Position numbers and translations under genes: made by a program. The notes below the pieces were generated by a model that was given only the letters and a program-made list of their open reading frames with translations, was not told the DNA's origin and did not search any database. Positions 46,935 through 56,403 of a stretch of DNA of 64,000 bases are shown in pieces. Source of the stretch: Coprobacillus sp. Lineage in GTDB: Bacteria; Bacillota_I; Bacilli_A; RFN20; CAG-826. Numbering within the stretch: position 1 is the stretch's first letter; each line of letters begins with the position of its first letter. Where the stretch lies: NCBI GenBank assembly GCA_021203905.1, contig JAJQAG010000003.1, positions 62,001-126,000 on the forward strand, in the 5' to 3' direction.

Positions 46935-48985
46935 TCTTCTTCCTCCTGAGCTTGCGCAAACTTGCTTCTATTTCTACTGTTCACTGTAATCTCGTTAATG
47001 TGAGATTCAATAGTGGATATTACTCTATTAGCCACCTCCGCTAAAGTAAGGTTTTCAAATGTTGCCGCGGCAGAACTAAAGTGGCCTCCCCCACCTAAAT
47101 GCTCCGCTACTAACTGGACATTGACAGTGCTATCACTACGACAAGAGATTCTCACTCCAGTGGGGCTGGTCTTACCAATAACAAAGACAGCGTGATTACC
47201 CCTAACAGCAAGGGCTTGATCAGCGGCTTTAGCTAATGTCGCATTATCAAAGATAGTGTTTTCATCTCCAGTAGCATAAACAATACCAGGAACGATAGTC
47301 TTGAGGGATGAGAGGAGGAGAGATATCATCTTATACTCTTCGTAGTCATCCTTTAAGAAGTCATCCGCTTGAGCATTATCCGCTCCATAATCCTTAAGGA
47401 TAGAACACGCTTCAAAGGTTCTCATACCGGTCTTTTTAGCGGTGAAATGTCTGGTATCAAGGAAGATACCCGCAAGCATAATTGTGGCGTATATCGAAGG
47501 GAGCGCTACTTTAGGGGATGCTGTCGAATATCTAATCAATTCGGCAACGATTTCAGAAGAAGAGGAGGCACTGGAGTCAATTTCATTAAAGACTGGATTC
47601 TCAATATAATCTTCCGCTCTTCTATGATGGTCTATAACCACAATCTTATTTGCTTCATCTACCAACTGTGGTTCCATGCATAATCCTTGGGTGTGAACAT
47701 CGACGACAACAAGGAGTGTGTCAGCGGTAAGTTCATCTAAGGCTTCTTTTGGACTGATGACTATTTCATTAAGTTGAGCTTTGGTAAATGATGAGGTTAA
47801 AACACTTCTTGTTTTCTGTTCTACTTGTCTTAAATCCATGATAATTCGGGAATATTTTCCTAAATGTGAACAAATGGCTTTAATTCCAAGAGCGGCGCCT
47901 AAAGCGTCTAAATCAAGGTCTTTATGTCCCATGATAAAGACTTTCTCTGAGGACTTAATCACATTAAAGAGAGAGTCCGCGAGAACACGCACTCTGACTC
48001 TGTTTCTATTTTCTGGAGCTTCACTCTTACCACCTATAAATTGCATTTCTTTGCCATAGGCATAGACCACGACTTGATCGCCTCCACGGCTCATCGCAAT
48101 CTCTAGGGCTTCATTAGCTAAATCATTAAGCTTAATGACATCAGGGAAATCATAGGCAAGACCAACAGAGATAGTTAATCTCGTATCAGCGTCACTTCCT
48201 AAAGATCTCACGGTGTCAAGGATAGAGAAGCTACCCTCTTGCATCTCTGTAAGAGATTTAAAGTTACAGAGGAGATAGTAGGTATCATCTTTGTATCTTC
48301 TAAGAAGGACATGATGGTCGTGAGCATATCTAAATATCGCAGATTTCACTCTTGTGACCATATCATTGGTGTCTTCTTCGCCCTTAACAAGGTCTTGATA
48401 GTTATCAAGCACTAAGATACCCACTACAACAGCGTTATCTTTGTAATCAATGTTGATGGTTTCGTAGTCTGTAACATCTCTAAAGATCCACAACCCCGCT
48501 TGTGGGAGGAATTTCACTTGATAGAATCGATCATGGGCTTCAATTGTGACTGAACTATCACGATTATTTTCATCTTTTAGGGCAATTAACTCTGGTTGCC
48601 ATGAAAAGATGTTAGTATCAATGATATTGATATGCCTATCTTTAAAGAGATCGTTGGTCCAAAGGACCATATTGTTATTATCGGTGACGACAAGACCCAC
48701 CATCGCAAAGTTATAGGCCTCTTGAATATCACTACCAATAACTTCCGCAGCGCGTAAATCAGTGGATGAACGAAGTTTACCAACCCGAGTTATCGCTACA
48801 AGGATGAGAATAAAGTCCGCTACAAGGATAACAACTGCTCCAATGGTAATCCAAATAGGATCGATGTTCTCTCTTGGTCCAAGGGTATCAGTCAAATATA
48901 AAGCGGAGAAAATAGTGATTAAAATAACCTCCGCGATAACGACGATAAAGATTACTAATTGGAAACGACGAACTGTTTTATTCAT
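46931..48985 (-). CDS. gdpP: Cyclic-di-AMP phosphodiesterase GdpP
   Basis: 684 residues. Two N-terminal membrane spans, a PAS-like domain, a degenerate GGDEF domain (RRYKDDTYYLLC), then the DHH domain (MGHKDLDLDALGAALG and VVIDHHRRAEDY) and the DHHA1 domain with GGGGHFSSAA. It hydrolyses c-di-AMP, which controls K+ uptake (KtrAB is at the start of this window). The tail ends in acidic EEE. A TATAAT lies roughly 20 nt before the ATG without a Shine-Dalgarno. Confidence 0.95.
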   Translation of the reverse strand: MNKTVRRFQLVIFIVVIAEVILITIFSALYLTDTLGPRENIDPIWITIGAVVILVADFILILVAITRVGKLRSSTDLRAAEVIGSDIQEAYNFAMVGLVVTDNNNMVLWTNDLFKDRHINIIDTNIFSWQPELIALKDENNRDSSVTIEAHDRFYQVKFLPQAGLWIFRDVTDYETINIDYKDNAVVVGILVLDNYQDLVKGEEDTNDMVTRVKSAIFRYAHDHHVLLRRYKDDTYYLLCNFKSLTEMQEGSFSILDTVRSLGSDADTRLTISVGLAYDFPDVIKLNDLANEALEIAMSRGGDQVVVYAYGKEMQFIGGKSEAPENRNRVRVRVLADSLFNVIKSSEKVFIMGHKDLDLDALGAALGIKAICSHLGKYSRIIMDLRQVEQKTRSVLTSSFTKAQLNEIVISPKEALDELTADTLLVVVDVHTQGLCMEPQLVDEANKIVVIDHHRRAEDYIENPVFNEIDSSASSSSEIVAELIRYSTASPKVALPSIYATIMLAGIFLDTRHFTAKKTGMRTFEACSILKDYGADNAQADDFLKDDYEEYKMISLLLSSLKTIVPGIVYATGDENTIFDNATLAKAADQALAVRGNHAVFVIGKTSPTGVRISCRSDSTVNVQLVAEHLGGGGHFSSAAATFENLTLAEVANRVISTIESHINEITVNSRNRSKFAQAQEEEE

Positions 48986-49076
48986 ACTTAAAAGTCATTA
49001 GTCTAATTATATGTGTTTATAAATGCTTTATAAAGTTTTTGTCTTAATAAAAACTTTTTCGACAATTTATAGGCAC

Positions 49077-49105
49077 AAAAAAATAGGGCGGGAACCCTAT
49101 TTCTT
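49077..49105 (-). terminator. Terminator of the rpsF-ssb-rpsR operon
   Basis: Minus strand AATAGGG-TTCCCG-CCCTATT followed by TTTTT, directly after the rpsR stop. Confidence 0.85.
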
Positions 49106-49106
49106 T

Positions 49107-49334
49107 TTACTCAATCACGAATGGGAGAAGGGCCATGATACGAGCATTCTTAATGGCTCTAGCTAATTCCCTTTGGTGCTTGGCACATGTTCCTGTCGCT
49201 CTTCTGGGAGCAATCTTCCCGTTTGGGGTAATGAACATCTTGAGTAACTCAACATCTTTGTAATCAATATGCTCAATGTTGTTCTTCTTGAAGTAGCAGA
49301 CTTTCTTATGTGGTCTTACTTTTCTATATGGCAT
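49107..49334 (-). CDS. rpsR: 30S ribosomal protein S18
   Basis: 75 residues. [63 protein letters not shown] is the complete S18 sequence pattern, with two Cys. Last gene of rpsF-ssb-rpsR. Confidence 0.97.
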   Translation of the reverse strand: MPYRKVRPHKKVCYFKKNNIEHIDYKDVELLKMFITPNGKIAPRRATGTCAKHQRELARAIKNARIMALLPFVIE

Positions 49335-49348
49335 TTCTTTATTCCTTT

Positions 49349-49771
49349 CTAAAATGGAAGATCATCATCAGGAAGATCAAGTGTATCAAGATTTGTCACT
49401 TCACTCTCTTGTGATGGAATGTCATCAAACTTGACATCATCAACACTTGCTCCTTTGGGTTCTAAGAATTGCACATTGTCACATACCACTTCGTATGTGG
49501 TGCCTTTACTGCCATCTTGGCGGGTAAAGTTTCTTTGGGTGAGTCTTCCTTCCACACCCGCTAAAGAACCCTTCTTTAGATATTGACCGACTAACTCAGC
49601 AGTGGGAGTGAAGGCAACACAAGGAATAAAACTTGTGGTTTTCTCCTCTCCTTTTTTCGTTCTGTTATCCACAGCAATTGTGAAATTACAAACGTTTCTG
49701 TCCGGAGTTGCGGTGCTTTTTACTTCTGGATCTCTGGTTAAGCGACCCACTAAGACGATACGATTAATCAT
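49349..49771 (-). CDS. ssb: Single-stranded DNA-binding protein SSB
   Basis: 140 residues: OB fold ([42 protein letters not shown]) and a short acidic tail ending in DDDLPF, the tip that recruits replication and repair proteins. Between rpsF and rpsR, 13-14 nt from each. Confidence 0.97.
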   Translation of the reverse strand: MINRIVLVGRLTRDPEVKSTATPDRNVCNFTIAVDNRTKKGEEKTTSFIPCVAFTPTAELVGQYLKKGSLAGVEGRLTQRNFTRQDGSKGTTYEVVCDNVQFLEPKGASVDDVKFDDIPSQESEVTNLDTLDLPDDDLPF

Positions 49772-49784
49772 TTTACTACCTCCT

Positions 49785-50075
49785 TTATTCGTCTTTTAGT
49801 AGAACTATATGACGAAGGACATTCGGATTAATCTTCACAAGTCGAGTAAACTCACTTGTGGCTTTTTCGTCCGCTGTAACATCTAAGACAACATAGTATC
49901 CTTGACGCTCTTTCTTAATCTCATAAGCAAGGTCTCTCAGTCCCATGGATTCATCAACCTTATTCACGGTTGCGCCATTGGAGGTAAGAATGCCGCTTAA
50001 CTTATTAATGACTTCTCCTCGAGCTTCTGGATCTAAGTCAGCCTTTAAAATGTACATGATTTCATAGTTTCTCAT
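49785..50075 (-). CDS. rpsF: 30S ribosomal protein S6
   Basis: 96 residues: MRNYEIMYILKADLDPE, RDLAYEIKKERQGYYVVLDV and VNPNVLRHIVLL-like INPNVLRHIVLL are the S6 signatures. GGGAGG lies 9 nt before the ATG. The leader of about 70 nt contains a GTTGCAC/GTGTAAC stem; I could not identify the S6:S18-binding CCG-bulge element. Confidence 0.97.
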   Translation of the reverse strand: MRNYEIMYILKADLDPEARGEVINKLSGILTSNGATVNKVDESMGLRDLAYEIKKERQGYYVVLDVTADEKATSEFTRLVKINPNVLRHIVLLKDE

Positions 50076-50152
50076 TAGTACACCTCCCTATGGTCTTCTG
50101 GTTACACTATGATGTGCAACAGAGAGTAATTCGCTATACTTAGCAATTAAGT

Positions 50153-50181
50153 ATTATACTAATACTTCCCTAAAGAGTAAA
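50153..50181 (-). promoter_or_regulatory. Promoter of rpsF-ssb-rpsR
   Basis: Minus strand TTTACT (50181-50176), 17-bp spacer, perfect TATAAT (50158-50153). Confidence 0.8.
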
Positions 50182-50197
50182 GAGTGAGAAATGAAAT

Positions 50198-50232
50198 CAC
50201 TTCGTCAACGAAGTCTCCTTGTATATATATAC
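50198..50232. repeat. Two adjacent palindromes upstream of the rpsF promoter
   Basis: ACTTCG-TCAA-CGAAGT (50198-50213) and GTATATATATAC (50221-50232). They lie between the lysS terminator and the rpsF promoter in a gene-free stretch of about 100 bp. No function assigned. Confidence 0.6.
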
Positions 50233-50281
50233 ATTAGGGGTGTAATCCTCGAATCTTGGACACAACAAGAACATAAAAACA

Positions 50282-50309
50282 AAAAAGAGCGATACAATCA
50301 CTCTTTTAT
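50282..50309 (-). terminator. Terminator of lysS
   Basis: Minus strand AAGAGTGAT-TGT-ATCGCTCTT followed by TTTTG; one G-U pair. Confidence 0.8.
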
Positions 50310-50329
50310 TTTTGATTAAGCAAACATCA

Positions 50330-51826
50330 CTAGTCGTTAAGAGGCTTCATTGTGGGGAAAAGAATCACCTCTCTTATCGTGGGTTGGTTAGTTAGTAGCA
50401 TAACCAATCTATCAATACCGATACCCACTCCACCAGTAGGAGGCATTCCATACTCAAGGGCTTCAACGAAATCGTTATCCATCTCATTGGCTTCTTCATC
50501 ACCGTGGGCTTTAGCCTCCGCTTGAAGACGGAGTCTTTCTCTCTGGTCTATTGGATCGTTTAATTCAGTGTAAGCGTTAGCAATCTCTTTTCCATTAATA
50601 AAGAGCTCAAATCTCTCCACAAAACGGGGATCTGCAGATTTTTTCGTTAAAGGAGAAGTCTCAATTGGATAACAATACACAAAGGTTGGTTGAATAAGTT
50701 CAGGGGCACATAAGGTCTCAAAGAATTCATTCATAATATGACCCACTGTTTTCTTTTTATCTTCAATAGCAATACCAAATTCTTTTGCGTGTTTAAGTGC
50801 TTCATCCAAATCGTAGATATGCTCAAAGTCAATTCCAGTCTTGTCTTTAATGAGGTCGTTCATCTTTACATAACGGAATTCAGACTTTAAATCAATGGCA
50901 GTTCCCTGATATTCAATAACTGCGGGATTCCCAATCTCTTTATTCACTGACTTGATTAAGCCTTCCACTAATTCTCTCATTCCGGATAAATCGGAATAGG
51001 CTTCATAGACTTCCACACTAGTGAATTCAGGATTGTGAGAGGCATCCATGCCTTCGTTTCTAAAGAGTCTTCCAATTTCATAGACCTTCTCTAAACCACC
51101 CACAATTAAACGTTTAAGGTTTAATTCTGTGGCAATACGGAGGTAAAAGTCTTTATCAAGGGCATTGTGATGGGTAACAAAAGGTTTCGCGTTAGCGCCT
51201 CCTAGGATGGGAGATAAAATCGATGTTTCTACTTCAGTAAAACCACGATCATCGAGGTAGTGTTGAATGCCTCTAATAATCTTTGGTCTTAAAAGGGCAA
51301 CACTCTTGGCCTCGCTATTCATGATGAGATCAAGGTATCTTCTTCTCGTTCTCTCTTCGATATCGGTTAGTCCATGATACTTCTCAGGTAAAGGATGAAG
51401 AGATTTGGTTAAGAAGGTATATTTTGAAACTTTAATCGTGATTTCGCCGGTTTTTGTGCACATTAAGACTCCTTCAAGACCCACAATATCACCGATATCC
51501 GCAAGCTTAAAGAGAGAGTACTGTCTCTCACCAACTGTGTCTATAGAGATATATCCTTGGATGTTACCACTTGCATCTTGAATGGTGATAAAAGAGGCTT
51601 TACCCATGCGGCGAATAGTCATAATACGGCCCGCCACAGAAACCTTTTGATTGAGCTTCTCGATCGCGGTAGCGCTCTTGCCTTTACAGAGTTTTCTAAT
51701 ATCTTCACTATGATGGGTGACTTTATACTTATGACCAAAAGGATCCACTCCTAAATCAACATACTTTTGGAGTTTCTCTCTTCTGACAACTTCTTGATCG
51801 TTTAGATTTTCTTCTTTTTCGTCCAT
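50330..51826 (-). CDS. lysS: Lysyl-tRNA synthetase (class II)
   Basis: 498 residues. OB anticodon domain (KVSVAGRIMTIRRMGKASFITIQDASG), motif 2 FRNEGMDASHNPEFTSVEVYEAY, motif 3 GGVGIGIDRLVMLL. TRRRYLDLIMN and LGGANAKPFVTHHNALD are typical LysRS-II. Preceded by TATAAT 17 nt before the ATG and only AGG as Shine-Dalgarno. It follows dusB, as in many Firmicutes. Confidence 0.97.
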   Translation of the reverse strand: MDEKEENLNDQEVVRREKLQKYVDLGVDPFGHKYKVTHHSEDIRKLCKGKSATAIEKLNQKVSVAGRIMTIRRMGKASFITIQDASGNIQGYISIDTVGERQYSLFKLADIGDIVGLEGVLMCTKTGEITIKVSKYTFLTKSLHPLPEKYHGLTDIEERTRRRYLDLIMNSEAKSVALLRPKIIRGIQHYLDDRGFTEVETSILSPILGGANAKPFVTHHNALDKDFYLRIATELNLKRLIVGGLEKVYEIGRLFRNEGMDASHNPEFTSVEVYEAYSDLSGMRELVEGLIKSVNKEIGNPAVIEYQGTAIDLKSEFRYVKMNDLIKDKTGIDFEHIYDLDEALKHAKEFGIAIEDKKKTVGHIMNEFFETLCAPELIQPTFVYCYPIETSPLTKKSADPRFVERFELFINGKEIANAYTELNDPIDQRERLRLQAEAKAHGDEEANEMDNDFVEALEYGMPPTGGVGIGIDRLVMLLTNQPTIREVILFPTMKPLND

Positions 51827-51856
51827 TAGTTTAACCTGCGTTTATTATAGACAATC

Positions 51857-52831
51857 TCATAGTGTTTTTCGATATTCTTTTAAGATTTCTTTTAAATCTT
51901 TAAAGGTTTCCACTTCGGTGGTCAATTGACGTCTTAATGTTTTTGAATTGGGAAGACGCGCAAAGAAATGTGGGGATATAGATCTATAAATTCTCATCCC
52001 TTCATATTCTCCTTTGTCTTTCACAATCATCTTTCCTAGTTTAAGGCAATATTTAATTTGTTTACTGGCAGTGGGTCTAGAAAGAACTTTCCCTTTCTTA
52101 AAGTAGGTATCAATTTGTTTAATAAGCATAGGGTTACCAATACCACCACGAGCCACCATAATGTAATCAGGGTGAATTAATTCATCCACCTTAATGGCGT
52201 CTTCTAAAGAGTAAATATCCCCACTATAAATGATTGGAACTTTGACATGTGATTTGATGTCTTTAAGAGTGTCATATAGAGGCTTCCCGGAGTAGAGCAT
52301 TGATTTCGTTCGTGCGTGAATTGCAATAAAATCAGCACCCGCAGCCTCGGCTTCTTGACACACTTCTAAGACATTAATATGCTCTTCATCCCACCCTAAA
52401 CGAATCTTAATAGACACAGGGACATTAACAACCTTTTTAATAGCCCGAACAATATTCCCTATGGTTTCGGGTTCTTTAAGAAGGGAAGAGCCACTTCCTT
52501 GCTTGGTTACTTTAAGTACTGGACACCCACAGTTAACATCAATAAAGGCGAACCTAGGTTCAATTTCTAGCGCTTTTCTGGCGGCTTTTGCAAGGGTTTC
52601 GGGATTATGACCGAATAATTGTAAACCTAGCGGATATTCCTTTTTATGGGTCTTTAAATACGATAATGTCTCTTCATTTCCGTATAATAAACCCATGTCA
52701 GAAACCATCTCTGTGTAAGAGAAGTTCACCCCAAAGGGTTTCATGAATCGGCGATAAGAATAAAAAGTATATCCCGCCATAGGGGCAAGGACTACTTTTC
52801 CATATTTCTTTCTTTCGTTAATATCAAACAT
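51857..52831 (-). CDS. dusB: tRNA-dihydrouridine synthase (DusB-type)
   Basis: 324 residues from the ATG at 52831. FMN-dependent TIM barrel: LAPMAGYTFYSYRRFMKPFG, QLFGHNPETLAKAA, DVNCGCPVLKVTKQGSGSSLL (with the catalytic Cys), IAIHARTKSMLYSG, and ARGGIGNPMLIK. Reduces uridines in the tRNA D-loop. A perfect TATAAT ends 8 nt before the ATG, inside the tail of the ftsH terminator, and there is no Shine-Dalgarno, so it may be leaderless. Confidence 0.93.
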   Translation of the reverse strand: MFDINERKKYGKVVLAPMAGYTFYSYRRFMKPFGVNFSYTEMVSDMGLLYGNEETLSYLKTHKKEYPLGLQLFGHNPETLAKAARKALEIEPRFAFIDVNCGCPVLKVTKQGSGSSLLKEPETIGNIVRAIKKVVNVPVSIKIRLGWDEEHINVLEVCQEAEAAGADFIAIHARTKSMLYSGKPLYDTLKDIKSHVKVPIIYSGDIYSLEDAIKVDELIHPDYIMVARGGIGNPMLIKQIDTYFKKGKVLSRPTASKQIKYCLKLGKMIVKDKGEYEGMRIYRSISPHFFARLPNSKTLRRQLTTEVETFKDLKEILKEYRKTL

Positions 52832-52839
52832 CACTAATT

Positions 52840-52845
52840 ATTATA
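52840..52845 (-). promoter_or_regulatory. -10 box 8 nt before dusB (leaderless candidate)
   Basis: Minus strand TATAAT, then AATTAGTG and ATG. No good -35 can be found, since the terminator stem occupies that region. Confidence 0.45.
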
Positions 52846-52846
52846 A

Positions 52847-52879
52847 ATAAAAACCTAGCGATATGCGCTAGGTTTTTAT
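52847..52879 (-). terminator. Terminator of ftsH
   Basis: Minus strand AAAACCTAGCG-CATAT-CGCTAGGTTTTTAT: stem of 10-11 bp plus T-tract. Almost symmetrical. Confidence 0.85.
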
Positions 52880-52890
52880 CAATCACTCTA

Positions 52891-55110
52891 TCAGTTAGAA
52901 TCACCTGGATCTTGCGGTGTGTCATCGCCAGGAATAGTGAAGTTTACAGCATCATCACTATCCTTGCTATTATCACTTGGCTCTGGTTCACTCTCCTTAG
53001 GAGCCTCGGGTGTGCTCGCTTCTGCACTCGTCCCTACGAAGGCATCAGGATTAAAGTTCATTCTTGTGCTGTCGCTTTCAGGAGTGTCGCTCTTCTTTTT
53101 CTTAGGAGGCATAGTGCGATGCTCTAAGAGATATTCTATCTCTTCTGCGGTAATGGTCTCATTCTCTAATAAGACATTAGCAATGAGAACAACATCGTCT
53201 TTATATTCATTGAGGAGGCTCACGGCTTTTTCGTGAGATTCATCAATGATACGACGAACTTCTTCATCAATCTGCTTTGCAGTCTCTGTGGAGAAGTTAC
53301 GTTGTGTATTCGTATAGTCTCTTCCAAGGAAGACACTAGAATTATCTTGCTCATATTGAATAGGGCCAAGGGATGACATACCTAGTTCGGTCACCATCAT
53401 TCTTGCGAGTCTGGTGGCCACTTCAATATCATTAGATGCTCCGGAGGAGATATCATCAAAGAAGATTTCTTCTGAGGCACGACCACCTAAATACCCGATA
53501 ATTCTGGCTTCAATTTCACGTTTTGTAAGTAAGAACCTGTCTTCATCAGGACTCATTCTGACATGTCCACCAGTATTACCTCTAGGGATAATCGTAATCT
53601 TTTGTACCTTATCAGAGAAGGGGAGATGGATACCGATAGTAGCATGGCCCGCTTCATGATACGCGACGATCTTACGTTCTTCTTCAGAGAGAGATCTTGA
53701 TGATTTTGCGGGTCCGGCAATTCTTCTATCAATGGCTTCATCAATCATTTCCATGGTGATGTATTCTTCGTTTGTACGCGCAGCAAGAATCGCGGCTTCA
53801 TTCATGATGTTCTCAATATCCGCACCAGAGAATCCAACGGTTCTCTTAGAGAGGGCCTCAAAATTCACATCTGGAGCGAGGTGCTTATTTCTTGAGTGGA
53901 CCATGAAGATTTCTTCTCTGCCCTTTCTATCAGGATAGTTAACAGTAATCTTTCTATCGAAACGTCCCGCACGGAGAAGAGCAGGATCAAGGACATCATC
54001 TCTATTAGTTGCGGCGATGACAATAATACCAGAGTTATCAGAGAATCCGTCCATCTCAACGAGTAACTGGTTGAGAGTTTGCTCTCTTTCATCGTTACCA
54101 CCACCTAAACCAGCGCCTCTTTGTCGACCAACAGCATCGATTTCATCAATGAAGACAAGACATGGAGCGTTCTGTTTCGCCACTCTAAACATATCTCTCA
54201 CACGTCCAGCGCCGACACCGACGAACATTTCGACGAAATCAGAACCAGAAATGGAATAGAAAGGCACACCGGCTTCGCCGGCTACAGCTTTAGCTAAGAG
54301 GGTCTTACCACATCCAGGAGGACCAACGAGTAAGATACCCTTAGGTAACTTAGCGCCATAACGGACATACTTCTTAGGTTCTTTGAGGTAAGAAACAATT
54401 TCTTGCATTTCAAATTTCTCTTCATCACAGCCCGCAACATCAGAGAAACGAACCTTACTAGAGGTTTCTTTTCTCGCTCGACTCCTATTAAAGTTCATGG
54501 CCTGGCTGTTAGAGGAGTTCATGCTTCTTGATAGTCTAGAGAAGAGCCAGACAAAGATTACAATCATTAAGATTGTGATAATAAGAGTGGCACCCCAAGA
54601 ATCCCACCAAGAAGAAGAGTAAGCATTAACATCTTGAACAATTAGTGTTCCACTTAATTGTTGTTGACGGACAATTTCGTTAAGAGTGTAATTATAGGAC
54701 TCATCGTAAGATGTTCCTTGCTCAAGGGTATAATCACCGTCACCTGAGACCGATCCATCATCAGTGACTGTGATACCAAAAAGATCCGCTACTGGGGTCT
54801 CATAATATGTCATCCAATCACACGTGAATGTAAATGAACGAGAGACACCATAATCGTTGTAAGTTCCTTCAACGACAACAGTGGTTTGATAGATAGGTTC
54901 CACTGTGAGGGAATAGATGTTACCAGTAGTGAGATAAGCATAGAAGTCATCTAAATAGAAAGTGACCGCGCTACTAGTAGCGGAGACAATCCACCAAATA
55001 ATCAAGCCAATGACAATGATGATGATAATGATGGCAAAAACAAAACCACCAGAGACACCACGTCTACCGTTTTGACCATTTGAGTTATTATTGTTTTGAT
55101 TATCTGGCAT
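52891..55110 (-). CDS. ftsH: ATP-dependent zinc metalloprotease FtsH
   Basis: 739 residues. Two membrane spans flank a small outside domain of about 120 residues (spans near 20-45 and 168-190); AAA domain with Walker [14 protein letters not shown], Walker [12 protein letters not shown] and arginine fingers LRAGRFDRK; protease domain with the zinc motif HEAGH. The tail is long and rich in Pro/Ser/Glu/Asp. It degrades membrane and soluble proteins, including tmRNA-tagged ones in related organisms. AAAGGAGAAGACT precedes the start. A weak AAAAC/GTTTT hairpin lies in the 69-nt gap to tilS. Confidence 0.97.
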   Translation of the reverse strand: MPDNQNNNNSNGQNGRRGVSGGFVFAIIIIIIVIGLIIWWIVSATSSAVTFYLDDFYAYLTTGNIYSLTVEPIYQTTVVVEGTYNDYGVSRSFTFTCDWMTYYETPVADLFGITVTDDGSVSGDGDYTLEQGTSYDESYNYTLNEIVRQQQLSGTLIVQDVNAYSSSWWDSWGATLIITILMIVIFVWLFSRLSRSMNSSNSQAMNFNRSRARKETSSKVRFSDVAGCDEEKFEMQEIVSYLKEPKKYVRYGAKLPKGILLVGPPGCGKTLLAKAVAGEAGVPFYSISGSDFVEMFVGVGAGRVRDMFRVAKQNAPCLVFIDEIDAVGRQRGAGLGGGNDEREQTLNQLLVEMDGFSDNSGIIVIAATNRDDVLDPALLRAGRFDRKITVNYPDRKGREEIFMVHSRNKHLAPDVNFEALSKRTVGFSGADIENIMNEAAILAARTNEEYITMEMIDEAIDRRIAGPAKSSRSLSEEERKIVAYHEAGHATIGIHLPFSDKVQKITIIPRGNTGGHVRMSPDEDRFLLTKREIEARIIGYLGGRASEEIFFDDISSGASNDIEVATRLARMMVTELGMSSLGPIQYEQDNSSVFLGRDYTNTQRNFSTETAKQIDEEVRRIIDESHEKAVSLLNEYKDDVVLIANVLLENETITAEEIEYLLEHRTMPPKKKKSDTPESDSTRMNFNPDAFVGTSAEASTPEAPKESEPEPSDNSKDSDDAVNFTIPGDDTPQDPGDSN

Positions 55111-55179
55111 AGTCTTCTCCTTTCAGCGTTTTCTATCATATACCTTTTAAAACTTGTTTTAAAGGACTTTAACTTAATA

Positions 55180-56403
55180 TTAACCTAGTTTCACATAAAA
55201 GAATGGTGAGCTGGTTTTATCAAAATCATTTTGATAATGTGGGATATATATAATCTCTCCTTGGCTATTCACAATCACTGGCCATATCTCACGATATTTG
55301 AGAGGAACCTTCCAATCGATAAAAAGTCTATTAATCTTTGCAGGGTGACCGCTGATAAGATATGTGTCCTTAGGTTTGGGACTTCTAATTGTCAGTGGAT
55401 AGTCATCCCCACGACATTCAAACTTATTTTGATTTACAAAATCAATATAAAACCAGTCGCTATCAAGTGTTTGTGGATGGTCTACAACAAAAGAATATGA
55501 CTGGGTATTGCCCTTAAGATAGAATCTCACCTCACCATATGATTTCTCAAAGAAGAGATCCTTACTAATCTTGATGACAATGTTCGGTTTAGGGGAGATG
55601 AGAGAATTATAAATATTGCCAGCGTTTTTCCTAGATAGCGAGTACGTGATCCCCGCTTCTCTAAGAAGCATAAAGAGGGCTCGTTGTCTCATCTCATCAT
55701 CAAGAGATAGAAGCGTATCTACATCATGAATGTTAAGTTTTGATAATTTTTCAACCGAATTGCGGAGATTTTCGTTTTCCACAGTGATTTCATCGAGCAA
55801 TTCTTCTCTTTTGTCATCGCTCATTGGTCTTACAATTTCATAACGAATTTTATTTCTCGAGTATTTGAGGTCGTGATTAGTTTTATCAATAGCATAGGGG
55901 ATGTCGTTTTTCTCTAAAATCTCCGTTAATTCTTTCTTTGAGTAATCTAACAAAGGTCTAATAACTTGCATGTTTTGGTAATAACCCACCGGTTTCAAAC
56001 CATAATAATCCACTAAAGAACCCCTCTGTTTTTGGAATATATAAGTCTCTAATAGGTCGTCTTGTTGGTGTGCCACAAGAAGGGCATCATAGTGGTACTT
56101 TTCATTAAGTTGTAAGAAGAATGAGTAGCGGATGTTCCTACAAGAGGCTTCAATGTTTCCTTTCACTGTGTTAATCGCAAGTTCAAGGACATGGACCTTA
56201 ATCTTGTGTTCCTCACAATACTTCTTAATATCCTCTTCTTCCCTATCCGCTTCAACACGAAGGCGATAATTCACAAAAGCCACCTCAAAGTGATATCCAT
56301 GAGATTGAAGAAGGTACAACAAAACCATCGAATCTGTTCCATAAGAACAGGCGAGAAGATAATTAGCTTCTTTATTTAAGTGCGTTTCAAATCTTTCACT
56401 CAT
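55180..56403 (-). CDS. tilS: tRNA(Ile)-lysidine synthase TilS
   Basis: 407 residues. PP-loop ATPase motif SYGTDSMVLLYLL (SxGxDS), NYRLRVEADREEEDIKKYCEEHKI and LLVAHQQDDLLET, then RPLLDYSKKELTEIL and YSRNKIRYEI: all diagnostic. The C-terminal domain recognises the acceptor stem. It converts C34 of the CAU-anticodon tRNA-Ile to lysidine. Overlaps mfd by 4 nt. The usual hpt gene between tilS and ftsH is absent here. Confidence 0.94.
   Translation of the reverse strand: MSERFETHLNKEANYLLACSYGTDSMVLLYLLQSHGYHFEVAFVNYRLRVEADREEEDIKKYCEEHKIKVHVLELAINTVKGNIEASCRNIRYSFFLQLNEKYHYDALLVAHQQDDLLETYIFQKQRGSLVDYYGLKPVGYYQNMQVIRPLLDYSKKELTEILEKNDIPYAIDKTNHDLKYSRNKIRYEIVRPMSDDKREELLDEITVENENLRNSVEKLSKLNIHDVDTLLSLDDEMRQRALFMLLREAGITYSLSRKNAGNIYNSLISPKPNIVIKISKDLFFEKSYGEVRFYLKGNTQSYSFVVDHPQTLDSDWFYIDFVNQNKFECRGDDYPLTIRSPKPKDTYLISGHPAKINRLFIDWKVPLKYREIWPVIVNSQGEIIYIPHYQNDFDKTSSPFFYVKLG

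Noticed and set aside
50076-50152. S6:S18-binding autoregulatory leader before rpsF
   Set aside because: A stem is present, but I could not find the CCG bulge that defines the motif.
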